A stretch of DNA of 64,000 bases from Streptomyces sp. NBC_01317. Lineage in GTDB: Bacteria; Actinomycetota; Actinomycetes; Streptomycetales; Streptomycetaceae. The translations under genes were made by a program, and so were the position numbers. The stretch covers positions 1,302,001-1,366,000 of the forward strand of contig NZ_CP108393.1 of the NCBI RefSeq assembly GCF_035961655.1. The letters are read 5' to 3'. This document shows, piece by piece, positions 55,701 to 64,000 of this stretch (position 1 is its first letter; each line of letters begins with the position of its first letter). Below the pieces are notes generated by a model. It made no database searches, was not told the DNA's origin, and was given only the letters and a program-made list of their open reading frames with translations.

Positions 55701-56630
55701 ATGACCTGGCAGCCCTTCTACGTCGGCGACGGCACACCGCGCGACGTCGACCTGGGGGAACCGCCCCCGTGGCGCCGCTTCCCCCGGCAGGCGCTCGACC
55801 GTGAGTTCAAGCCGCCGCAGGGGCTGGTCAAGGCAGTCAACGCGGCGCTGGCGCTGCGCCGTCCCCTGCTGGTGACGGGGGCGCCGGGGTCCGGCAAGTC
55901 GACGGTGATCGAGCAGGTGGCAGCGGAGTTGAAGCTCGGTGACGTCCTGCGCTGGCACATCACGTCCCGCAGCACGCTCACGGAGGCGCTGTACCGGTAC
56001 GACGCGCTCGGCCGTATCCACGCGCAGCGGCTGGAGGGGCCGGCGGGCGGCGACGACATCGCCCCGTTCCTCCAGTTGGGTCCGCTGGGCACGGCACTTC
56101 TCCCGGCGGACCACCCGAGGGCGCTGCTGATCGACGAGATCGACAAGAGCGACCTGGATCTGCCCTCCGACCTCCTGGACGTGCTGGAGCGGGGCGAGTT
56201 CGAGATCGCCGAGCTGGCCCGGTACCGGGAGGAGAGAGTCTCCGTACGGGAGTGGGGCGGCGACGCCCGGAGCGAGGTCGAGCGCGGCCGGGTGCGGTGC
56301 GCGAGTTTTCCCTTCATCGTGATGACCAGCAACGGTGAACGGGACTTCCCCGCCGCGTTCCTGCGGCGGTGCGTGCGCTTCACCATGCCGCGTCTGACGG
56401 TCGAGGCGCTGCGCCAGGTCGTGGACGCGCATCTCCGAGTCGGTACGGACCGCTCGGCGGCCGTCGACACGCTGGTCGCGGCCTTCGTCGCGCGGGTCGC
56501 GGGAGGTGAACTGCTGGCAGTCGACCAACTCCTCAACGCCGTGCACCTGTTGACCGGCGGGAGTGCGCCGGTGGCGGAGGACGAGCAGGAGGTCATGGAG
56601 ATCGTCCTGCGCGAGTTGTCCCGTGCCTGA
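55701..56630 (+). CDS. MoxR family AAA+ ATPase
   Basis: A 309-residue AAA+ ATPase of the MoxR type. Walker A is GAPGSGKSTVIEQ, Walker B is ALLIDEIDKSDLDLPSD, sensor text is IVMTSNGERDFPAAFLRRC with the arginine finger region. MoxR proteins act with vWA-domain partners as remodelling machines. The preceding 17-base duplication gives the ribosome site. Its last bases overlap the start of the giant vWA protein by eight bases, confirming the vWA-MoxR pairing. Confidence 0.92.
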   Translation: MTWQPFYVGDGTPRDVDLGEPPPWRRFPRQALDREFKPPQGLVKAVNAALALRRPLLVTGAPGSGKSTVIEQVAAELKLGDVLRWHITSRSTLTEALYRYDALGRIHAQRLEGPAGGDDIAPFLQLGPLGTALLPADHPRALLIDEIDKSDLDLPSDLLDVLERGEFEIAELARYREERVSVREWGGDARSEVERGRVRCASFPFIVMTSNGERDFPAAFLRRCVRFTMPRLTVEALRQVVDAHLRVGTDRSAAVDTLVAAFVARVAGGELLAVDQLLNAVHLLTGGSAPVAEDEQEVMEIVLRELSRA

Positions 56631-59600
56631 GACGCCGTTGGCGCGCGCGGTGGCGGCGCTGCACGCGGGGGTGCCCGACCTGGACGGCACGTCCCTCGCG
56701 GAGGCGTTGTGGCTGGCGTCGCTGATGGCGTCGGACGAGCGGGCCCCGGAGCCGGCCGCCGTACCGGACGGTGGAGCGGCGACGCCTTCCACGGTGTCCG
56801 CCGAGGGCGCGGAGCGGCCCGCCGGCTCCCGTACGTCCCACGCGGCGGCCCCGGAGCCGGTCGGCGGGGGTGGTGAACGGGCCCTGCACGAAAGGCTGTC
56901 CGGGTCCGGGGCACGGATCACCGGGGACCCGGTGAGCGCGTCCCGGGCCTCGGGTCTCCCCGAGGCGCTGGAGGTGACCCGTGCGCTGCGCCCGTGGAAG
57001 CGGCCGTGGCGGGAGGGCCGCAGGCGGGCCCTGGACATCGAGGCCACGGTCGACGCGTACGCCAGGAGCGGGGAGCTGATCCCGGCGTTCACACCGGCGC
57101 CCGAGCGGTGGTTCGACCTGGTGCTGGTCGTGGACCGGTCCCCGGCGATGCGGGTGTGGCGGGAGACGATCGGCGACTTCACGGCGGTGTTGGACCGGCT
57201 GGGCGCTTTCCGGACCCTCCAGGTCCGTGATCTCACCTTCGACGGCGACCAGCGCCCGGAACTGCGCGGCGCACAGGGTACGTTGACCAGCCCTGGCCAG
57301 CTGCGGTCGCCGGACGCGCGCCGCCTGGTCGTGGTGGTGTCCGACTGCGCGGCGCCCGCCTGGCGGGAGGCGGCGGTCTGGCGGCTGGTACGGGAGTGGT
57401 CCCTGACGACGCCCGTCGCCCTGCTCGATCCACTGCCCGTGAAGCTGTGGCGGGGGACGGGGCTGAACCTGCCCACGGTCCGGGTCGGCGCGGGCGCGCC
57501 GGGCGCGCCCAACGCCCATCTGCCCTTCGAGGCACCGGTGTTGCTGCCGCAGGTGCCGGACGGGGACACCTGGCTGCCCGTCCCCGTCCTGTCGCTCTCC
57601 CCGCACACGCTGGACCGCTGGTCGCGCACGGTGATGCGGGGCGCGCCCGAGGGGTGCGGCGCGGTGCTGGTCCCGTCCGGGGGCCGGGTGCGTGGGCCGG
57701 GGAGCCGCCGGCCGGCCGTCGCGGGGACGGACGAGCGCCGGGCGGAGGGCTTCGTCCGCACGGCCGCACCGGCCGCCGTGCGGCTGGCCGTGCTCAGCTC
57801 GACGTTCGACCGGCTGAGCCTTCGGCTGCTCCAGATCATCCGGCGGGAGTTGGTGCCGGAGGCGACGACGGCGGATGTCGCCGAGTTGCTGACGAGTGGG
57901 CTGTTCGTGCTGGATGGCGGGGCCGGTGTAGGGGCGGAGACGGTGGGTGGTGCCGAGGGCACTGTTGAGCTGAGCCTGCCGGCCGCCGTGCAGGAGCGGT
58001 TGCGGAAGGAGCTGGCGGAGCACGAGGTGTGGCGGATCAACCGCGCGATCAGCTGGCATGTGTCGTCGCAGGGGGACGGGCGGGGGCAGTTGCCTGCGGT
58101 CGCCCACAACCCGGTGGGTGGTACGGAACTCGCGGCGGGGCGAGGACCGTTCGGGCAGGCGTCGGCGCGGACGCTGGAGCTGTTGGGGTTGTCGGGGACG
58201 GGCGGGGAGACTGTTCCCGCGACGGACGGGATGCGGGAGGACGACGAGGCACGGGACGTGGGGCGGCCCAGCCAACTCCCCCGCCTGGGCGATGCGTTGT
58301 TCGTAGGCCGCGCGAACGAGATGCGTACCGTCACCGCCCTGTTGACCGCGCCCGGGTCACCGGTGGTGGGGGTCACGGCCACCAAGGGCCCGTTCCCCGG
58401 GACCGGGAAGACCGTGTTCGCCGTACGGGCTGCCCACGCGGTGAAGGAACAATTCCCCGACGGCCAGCTGTTCGTGGACCTCCGACGGTCCACCGACCGG
58501 CCGCTGGACGCGTCCGCCGCCCTGAACGGCTTCTTGCTGGCCCTCGGTGTCAACCCGGAGCTCATCCCGGAAGACGTCGAGGGGCGGGCCATCCTCTACC
58601 GGGCGACGCTGGCCGGACGCCGGGTCCTGGTCGTGCTGGACGACGCCGCCGACGCGGCCCAGGTGACTTCGTTCCTGCCGGATACCTCCGGCTGCGCCGT
58701 CCTGGTCACCGGCAGACGGATGCGGGAGGTCCGGGTGGACGGGATGGTGGAGGTGGACCTGCCGCCGCTGGTCAGGGAGAGCGCGGTGGCGCTGACGGAA
58801 CAACTCGTCGGCGAGGCGTTCCCCAACCTGCCGAAGGGCTTCGCCCCCCAGGTCGTCGAGTACTGCGGAGGATGGCCGCTCCGACTGGCCCTGGTCTCTT
58901 CCTGGTTGGCCACGGCAACCGAGCCGTTCGCGGCGCTCGACTCCCTGCGCGGACTGTCCGACCTCTTCTCCCACGTACTGGAACCGATCCTGGACGCGCG
59001 CCTGCGTGACCTGGACGTGCCGCTCAGGACCGCGCTGCTGCTGCTCTCACTGCCGGACGCCGTGCACCTGACCGCGTACGAGGTGTCCGCCGTCCTCGGC
59101 GCGGACTACCCCGACGCCGTCGACACCGTGGAGACGCTGGTCCGCGTTGGTCTGATCGAGCGGTCGGGGCAGGAGCGGTTCCGTTACCACTTCCACAACG
59201 GGGTGCACGCGTACGTGCGGGGCAGGGCGTCCCACGACCTCGGCGTCCGGCACCGGGGGGAGGCCGAGAGACGCCTTCTGAATCACTACCGGGACGCCGC
59301 CGTACGCACGTACACGACGGACCGGCCCGGTGACCGGCTCGCCGAACGGCTGGCGCTGGGGCCGGGGTACGGAGCCGCCGACGGCGCGGACGTACCGGCC
59401 AGAGCCGGGATCGACTGGTTCCTGGTCGAGGCCCCCAACGCGCTGGCCGCGCTGACTCCCCGGAAGTCGATCTCGCCGGGCACGCTGGGAGCGCGGACCG
59501 ACGTGCTGCTCCTGTTGCGGGATCTCGCGCAGTCGCCGCCGCACGCCGGGCAGTACCGTGACGCGGCCCTGCACCTGGCACGGGTGTCCGAGATCGACAC

Positions 59601-61815
59601 TCCCTTGAGCCATGCCCGCGCGCATCTGGCCCTCGCCCACAGTTACCTGGGCGCCGGGCTCTTCCACACGGCGGCCGTCACCCTGAACTCGACGCCGTAC
59701 CTGGCCTCCGATCCGGCGACCGTCGGGCTCGTCGCGCAGTTGCGGGGCACGATCGTCCAGGAGGCCGGGGAGTACGAGACGGCGGAGGGCCACTTCCTCC
59801 GGGCGCGCTCCGTCGCCCAGGAGAACGACGACCTCTACGCCGAGGCGACGGCCCTGCACAGTCTCGCCCTGCTCCACCTGGAAGCGGGACGCTTCCACGT
59901 GGCTCTGAACTCCGCCGTGGAGGCCCAGCAGCGCTGGCGGACGCTGGGTGCTACGACGCAGTACGGCCAGATGCTCTACGTACTCGCCGAGGTCCACGAG
60001 ACGGACGGAGCGCAGGCGGAGGCGCTGGAGACGCACCGGCAGGCTCTCCGGCTGTTCCGGTCGCACGGCCGGCCCCGGTGGCAGGCGCTGGTCCGGCTGG
60101 GCATGGCTCGCACCCTGCTGGCGACCGGGGCGCCGGAGGACGCGCTCGACTCGGCGTACGAGGCCCTGCGGTTGCTGGGGACGGCGACGTCGTACAGCCG
60201 TCGCGCCGAGGCCGAGACCCTGAGCGGGCGCGCGCTGGCCGACCTCGGCCGGACGGAAGAGGCCAGGACCCGGTGGCACCAGGCGCTGATGCTGTACCGG
60301 ATGAGCACGGACCCCGACCCCGTCGACGTGGCGGGAGTGGAGGCGTTGCTGGCGGCCACGGATCCCGAGCCCGTCACCGAACCCCCCCACGACAGCGACC
60401 GCTTGACCGACCGCACGACCGGCACGGACCCGACCAGCGTTGCGGCCCCCGGCCCTGCCGGGCTGTCCACCCTGGTCGCGGTCGGCATCGAGGGTTTCGC
60501 CCGTCGTGGTCGGGCCAAGCAGTCGGCGATGGCCGAAATCGCCACTTGGACGCTGCGTGGGGTCCTCACCGAACGTGGCATCAGCGAACACCTCCTCGAA
60601 TTCCGGTCGGAGGACGACGGCGTCATCCTGGTGACCACCGCGAGGAGCGTGCCCCTCGCCACGGTCCTCCACGCCCTGTTGGACGATCTGCCCTGGAGGC
60701 TGGACGACCCCGGCCTGCGCCTCAACATCGCCGTGGACAGCGGCCCGACCGAGGCAGAACGGGACCGGTCCGACATCGGTCTGGTGCTCGCCCTGCTGCG
60801 TCACGAGGAACCCTTCACCGCAGGAGGAACCTCCGGCCCCGTCCATAAGCTGATTGTGTCCGAGCGCGCCATGCGGGAGGCGACGCACCACCCTGACGCG
60901 ATCTTCTTCCCCGGACGCTTTGCCCCGGTACGGCTCAGGAGCGCTCCTCTCACCGGCGTGCGGGCCCACATTCAACTCCCCAACCCTGTCGACGATCAGG
61001 TCCGCCTGTTGAGGGAGGCCTTCCTCGACGCCGACGCGGACGGGCACCGGATGGCGCACCTGATCAGGGATTGCATGGATGCGGTGATCGAGAGCGCACC
61101 GGCGGGCCGGGGGGACCTGAGCGATGCCCCGCCGAGCATGCTGGCGGCCCTGGGAGTGGAGGTCGCGCGGGAGACCCGTCACGAGTTCGACCTCGACGGC
61201 GGTAACCGCCTGACCATGCGGATGGCGGACGTCGAGTTCGACGTCCACTTCTCGCTCCTCGGGCCGAACTGGCTGATCCCGCCCGAAGCGGTGAACGAGA
61301 TCTGCCTGGTCGTGCTCGCCGACGAGAGCCGGTCCGTCTGGTCGGCCGGGCTGGTCCGCGTACAGGACAAGCTGTTGGAGCCCGGCCTCCGCAACCAGGA
61401 CGCCCCGCGTGCCCTCCGCCCCTCGGCAGTGGCCGGCGCGGTGGAATGGCTCCACCAGGACGCCGAACTCCCGGAGAACCTCCTCGTGAGCATCCCCGGC
61501 CCCGACCGTGCCGCCATCCTCTCCCGAGGGTCCGGGACGGAGCGGCTGGCCGAGCTGTTCCGGCGGGTCCGGAACCGCCCGATCCCGATCGCGACCGTCC
61601 GCACGGTCGCCCGGCAGCCGGAGGTCGCCCGGCGGATCCGGGACGCGCGCCGCGTGCTCGACGCCGAAGGAATCACCGTCCTAGGACACCGGCCCGACGA
61701 CCTCGCGGTCGCGGAGAGGCTGGGCGTACCGGCTCCCGGTGCCGACGAATGGGTCAGTGTCCGCGTGGAGGGGGTGGACGGGGCAGAAGAGCTAGGCGGT
61801 ACGGACGAGGCGTGA
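56623..61815 (+). CDS. giant vWA/NB-ARC/TPR protein with NaeI-like C-terminus
   Basis: A 1730-residue protein. About 1-60: SAV_2336-like N-terminal helices. About 160-360: vWA-like domain (LVLVVDRSPAMRVW). About 550-830: NB-ARC STAND ATPase, Walker A GPFPGTGKT and Walker B RVLVVLDDA. About 975-1235: TPR repeats. About 1280-1455: nucleotide-cyclase-like domain without obvious catalytic residues. About 1462-1727: a region matching NaeI restriction endonuclease (NWLIPPEAVNEICLVVLAD, ELFRRVRNRPI, GITVLGH). In NaeI the catalytic core reads VDCK; here it reads FDVH (D1540, H1542), so cutting activity is doubtful. Likely a sensor that detects a trigger through TPR or NaeI-like domains and drives the MoxR/caspase partners. 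Confidence 0.85.
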   Translation: MPETPLARAVAALHAGVPDLDGTSLAEALWLASLMASDERAPEPAAVPDGGAATPSTVSAEGAERPAGSRTSHAAAPEPVGGGGERALHERLSGSGARITGDPVSASRASGLPEALEVTRALRPWKRPWREGRRRALDIEATVDAYARSGELIPAFTPAPERWFDLVLVVDRSPAMRVWRETIGDFTAVLDRLGAFRTLQVRDLTFDGDQRPELRGAQGTLTSPGQLRSPDARRLVVVVSDCAAPAWREAAVWRLVREWSLTTPVALLDPLPVKLWRGTGLNLPTVRVGAGAPGAPNAHLPFEAPVLLPQVPDGDTWLPVPVLSLSPHTLDRWSRTVMRGAPEGCGAVLVPSGGRVRGPGSRRPAVAGTDERRAEGFVRTAAPAAVRLAVLSSTFDRLSLRLLQIIRRELVPEATTADVAELLTSGLFVLDGGAGVGAETVGGAEGTVELSLPAAVQERLRKELAEHEVWRINRAISWHVSSQGDGRGQLPAVAHNPVGGTELAAGRGPFGQASARTLELLGLSGTGGETVPATDGMREDDEARDVGRPSQLPRLGDALFVGRANEMRTVTALLTAPGSPVVGVTATKGPFPGTGKTVFAVRAAHAVKEQFPDGQLFVDLRRSTDRPLDASAALNGFLLALGVNPELIPEDVEGRAILYRATLAGRRVLVVLDDAADAAQVTSFLPDTSGCAVLVTGRRMREVRVDGMVEVDLPPLVRESAVALTEQLVGEAFPNLPKGFAPQVVEYCGGWPLRLALVSSWLATATEPFAALDSLRGLSDLFSHVLEPILDARLRDLDVPLRTALLLLSLPDAVHLTAYEVSAVLGADYPDAVDTVETLVRVGLIERSGQERFRYHFHNGVHAYVRGRASHDLGVRHRGEAERRLLNHYRDAAVRTYTTDRPGDRLAERLALGPGYGAADGADVPARAGIDWFLVEAPNALAALTPRKSISPGTLGARTDVLLLLRDLAQSPPHAGQYRDAALHLARVSEIDTPLSHARAHLALAHSYLGAGLFHTAAVTLNSTPYLASDPATVGLVAQLRGTIVQEAGEYETAEGHFLRARSVAQENDDLYAEATALHSLALLHLEAGRFHVALNSAVEAQQRWRTLGATTQYGQMLYVLAEVHETDGAQAEALETHRQALRLFRSHGRPRWQALVRLGMARTLLATGAPEDALDSAYEALRLLGTATSYSRRAEAETLSGRALADLGRTEEARTRWHQALMLYRMSTDPDPVDVAGVEALLAATDPEPVTEPPHDSDRLTDRTTGTDPTSVAAPGPAGLSTLVAVGIEGFARRGRAKQSAMAEIATWTLRGVLTERGISEHLLEFRSEDDGVILVTTARSVPLATVLHALLDDLPWRLDDPGLRLNIAVDSGPTEAERDRSDIGLVLALLRHEEPFTAGGTSGPVHKLIVSERAMREATHHPDAIFFPGRFAPVRLRSAPLTGVRAHIQLPNPVDDQVRLLREAFLDADADGHRMAHLIRDCMDAVIESAPAGRGDLSDAPPSMLAALGVEVARETRHEFDLDGGNRLTMRMADVEFDVHFSLLGPNWLIPPEAVNEICLVVLADESRSVWSAGLVRVQDKLLEPGLRNQDAPRALRPSAVAGAVEWLHQDAELPENLLVSIPGPDRAAILSRGSGTERLAELFRRVRNRPIPIATVRTVARQPEVARRIRDARRVLDAEGITVLGHRPDDLAVAERLGVPAPGADEWVSVRVEGVDGAEELGGTDEA

Positions 61816-62052
61816 CCCGCCAGCGCCGGCGGTAGAGCGAGCGTGACCGTGGCGTACGGATTCGGTGGAGATTGTCGCGCCCGTTACTTACTCTTCGGTC
61901 AGAAGTGCGTACGGACCCTGCCGCGCCGGCCCGGTCCGCCGCCCTGACCTGTGGCGATACGAGTTCGCTCCGGTTATGTGCACGCTCTCCCGCCCGACTC
62001 CGCCGTGGGGTACCGTCACCGGCGCTGTGCGGAGCGTCCAAGGAGCAGGTCA

Positions 62053-63876
62053 TTGCGCGAATTCACCGTTCCTCCCCTGGCGGCCGCGCCCCACGTAGGT
62101 GGGCTCGCGGACGCCGTGTTCGAGCATGCCCGCGACGACCCGCACCGGGTCGCCCTCGGCCGCAAGGACGACGAGGGCCGGTGGGGGGACGTGACCGCCG
62201 GCGTCTTCCGTGACGAGGTGCTGGCCCTGGCCAAGGGGCTGCTCGCGCAAGGGGTACGGTTCGGCGACCGGATCGCCCTGATGTGCCGTACGCGCTACGA
62301 GTGGACGCTCTTCGACTTCGCCCTCTGGTCCGTCGGCGCCCAGTCCGTACCGATCTACCCGACCTCCTCGGCCGAACAGGTCCACTGGATGCTGCACGAC
62401 GCCGAGGTCACGGCCTGCATGGTCGAGCACGAGGACCACGCGATGACGGTCGGTTCCGTGATCGACCAGCTGCCCCGCCTCAAGCGGCTGTGGCAGCTGG
62501 ACGCCGGCGCGGTGGACGAACTGTTCGCGGCGGGCGCGCCCATCGACGACGACGTCGTGCACCGCCACCGCAAGGCGGTGACGCCGGACTCCGTCGCCAC
62601 GGTCATCTACACCTCGGGCACCACAGGCCGCCCCAAGGGCTGTGTGCTGACCCACGCCCACTTCATGTACGAGACCGACACCGTGATCAGCCGGTGGGAG
62701 CCCGTTTTCCACTCCCGGCGCGGCGACGAGGCGTCCACGCTGCTGTTCCTGCCGCTCGCGCACGTCTTCGGGCGGATGGTCGAGATCGCGGCGATCCGGG
62801 GCCGCGTGAAGCTCGGCCACCAGCCGGAGCTGCGGGCGAACGCGCTCCTGCCCGATCTCGCCGCGTTCCGCCCGACGTTCGTCCTGGCCGTGCCGTACGT
62901 CTTCGAGAAGGTCTACCACGCGGCCCGCCGCAAGGCGGAGTCGGAGGGGAAGGCCGGGCCCTTCGACAAGGCGGTCGAGGTGGCGGTGCGGCACGCGGAG
63001 GCGCGGGAGCACCGGGCGTTCGGGATCGGACCCGGGCCGTCCGCCACGCTGCGCGTCCAGCACCAGTTCTTCGAGAAGGCCGTCTACAGCAAGGTGCGGG
63101 AGGCGATGGGCGGGCGGGTGCGGCACGCCTTCTCCGGCGGCTCGGCGATGGACCGGCGGCTCGGCCTCTTCTTCGAGGGCGCGGGCGTCACGATCTACGA
63201 GGGGTACGGACTCACCGAGTCGTGCGCGGCGGCCACCGTCAACCCGCCGGAACGCACCCGCTTCGGCACGGTCGGGCAGCCGATCCCCGGCACCACCGTC
63301 CACATCGCCGAGGACGGCGAGATATGGCTGCACGGCGGCCTGCTCTTCTCCGGCTACCTCAACGACAGCCGGGCGACGGACGCGGTCCTGCGCGACGGCT
63401 GGCTCGCCACCGGTGACCTGGGGTCGCTGGACGAGGACGGCTACCTCACCATCACCGGCCGGAAGAAGGAGATCCTGGTCACGTCGGGCGGCAAGAGCGT
63501 GTCGCCCGGGGCGCTGGAGGAACGGGTCCGGGCGCATCCGCTGGTCGCGCAGTGCATCGTGGTCGGCAACAACCGCCCGTACATCGCCGCCCTGGTCACC
63601 GTCGACCACGAGGCGGTGGAGCACTGGCTGACCATGCGGGGCAAGCCGCCCCTCAAGGACCGTGAGCTGGTACGCGACCGGGACCTGGAACTGGAGATCC
63701 GGCGGGCGGTGGTGGCCGCCAACACGGCCGTGTCGCAGGCGGAGTCGATCCGTACCTTCCGTATCCTGGCGCATCCGTTCAGCGAGGAGCGGGGGTTGCT
63801 GACCCCGTCGCTCAAGCTCAAGCGGAAGGCGATCGAGACGGCGTACGCGACGGAGGTCGAGGCCCTCTACAAGTAG
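62053..63876 (+). CDS. long-chain acyl-CoA synthetase (AMP-forming)
   Basis: A 607-residue FadD15-type enzyme that activates fatty acids to acyl-CoA through an acyl-adenylate. Motifs: YTSGTTGRPKGCVLTH (ATP loop), LPLAHVFGRMVEIAAI, YEGYGLTESCAAATVNPP, and GWLATGDLGSLDEDGY plus GRKKEILVTSGGKSVSP near the end. The start is a TTG at 62053 with AGGAG at 62041-62045; there is no better in-frame start. It is preceded by a 237-base gap with no gene and stands alone. Confidence 0.93.
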   Translation: MREFTVPPLAAAPHVGGLADAVFEHARDDPHRVALGRKDDEGRWGDVTAGVFRDEVLALAKGLLAQGVRFGDRIALMCRTRYEWTLFDFALWSVGAQSVPIYPTSSAEQVHWMLHDAEVTACMVEHEDHAMTVGSVIDQLPRLKRLWQLDAGAVDELFAAGAPIDDDVVHRHRKAVTPDSVATVIYTSGTTGRPKGCVLTHAHFMYETDTVISRWEPVFHSRRGDEASTLLFLPLAHVFGRMVEIAAIRGRVKLGHQPELRANALLPDLAAFRPTFVLAVPYVFEKVYHAARRKAESEGKAGPFDKAVEVAVRHAEAREHRAFGIGPGPSATLRVQHQFFEKAVYSKVREAMGGRVRHAFSGGSAMDRRLGLFFEGAGVTIYEGYGLTESCAAATVNPPERTRFGTVGQPIPGTTVHIAEDGEIWLHGGLLFSGYLNDSRATDAVLRDGWLATGDLGSLDEDGYLTITGRKKEILVTSGGKSVSPGALEERVRAHPLVAQCIVVGNNRPYIAALVTVDHEAVEHWLTMRGKPPLKDRELVRDRDLELEIRRAVVAANTAVSQAESIRTFRILAHPFSEERGLLTPSLKLKRKAIETAYATEVEALYK

Positions 63877-63880
63877 CCCG

Positions 63881-63910
63881 CGCGACGGACGCGCACGGAC
63901 GCGCACGGAC
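63881..63910. repeat. 10-base tandem repeat after fadD-like gene
   Basis: gcgcacggac occurs exactly at 63891-63900 and 63901-63910, with a near copy (cgcgacggac) before. The remaining bases to 64000 hold no recognisable feature. Confidence 0.7.
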
Positions 63911-64000
63911 GCGCGACGCGCGGCGCCCGCTGTGGGTGACGTGCCGGGAATCTGTCCGCCCCGGCGATCGTTGAACGACCGAGAACTCGTAGACGACGTA

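Noticed and set aside
55305..58592. A 1095-residue minus-strand open frame
   Set aside because: Antisense to the MoxR and vWA genes, Ser/Arg/Pro-rich without domains.

Overview
The window looks like a piece of a Streptomyces (or close relative) chromosome. It has very high G+C, many GTG and a TTG start, strings of 4-base ATGA/GTGA stop-start overlaps, and protein sequences typical of that genus. No phage, insertion sequence or CRISPR array was seen. One small lower-G+C islet (about 38.7-41.2 kb) carries a DUF6183-like gene and a broken RHS gene.

Layout. 1-1.6 kb: rplJ-rplL with a leader RNA and a terminator, but without the expected rpoB downstream. 1.6-6.3 kb: two unknown genes, a LysR regulator divergent from an M20 peptidase, a small membrane protein and tRNA-Leu(GAG). 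6.7-17.4 kb: an aldehyde dehydrogenase and sucCD on the minus strand, divergent from a formyl-CoA:oxalate CoA-transferase, an NDP-forming acyl-CoA synthetase and two tandem OFA (oxalate/formate-type) transporters. 17.5-25.6 kb: a tightly overlapping ebo-type cluster (eboA, TatD-like eboB, UbiA-like eboC, eboE, a phosphodiesterase, a TIM-barrel epimerase, and a myo-inositol-1-phosphate-synthase-like protein where eboD would be expected). 25.7-37.3 kb: a sugar catabolism block with a giant secreted ThuA/3-keto-disaccharide-hydrolase protein, an epimerase, a Gfo/Idh dehydrogenase, a ribose-type ABC importer and a ROK repressor. 37.7-41.2 kb: an aldo/keto reductase and the islet. 41.3-51.9 kb: a FadR-type GntR regulator, FabH-like ketosynthase, third OFA transporter with a 55-residue small subunit, ketopantoate-reductase-like gene, and a NAD-dependent formate dehydrogenase operon with fdhD. 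52-61.8 kb: a four-gene vWA-MoxR-VMAP type conflict system. 62-63.9 kb: a long-chain acyl-CoA synthetase.

How they connect. The same 12-base element (ACTGTAKRCAAT) lies in the sucC/frc divergent promoter, in front of gntR, in front of the ketopantoate-reductase-like gene and in front of the formate dehydrogenase operon, more than 30 kb apart. This points to one GntR regulon for oxalate uptake, CoA activation and formate oxidation; no oxalyl-CoA decarboxylase is present in the window. Likewise a 23-base palindrome is shared by the ROK gene and the giant secreted sugar protein 8 kb away, suggesting a ROK operator.

Most unusual items: the formate dehydrogenase alpha subunit is split into two genes in permuted order; the conflict system pairs a caspase-like VMAP protein with a 1730-residue vWA/NB-ARC/TPR/cyclase-like protein ending in a NaeI-type restriction-enzyme domain whose catalytic lysine and one aspartate appear to be replaced; and a Streptomyces palindromic repeat has been absorbed in frame into eboC.
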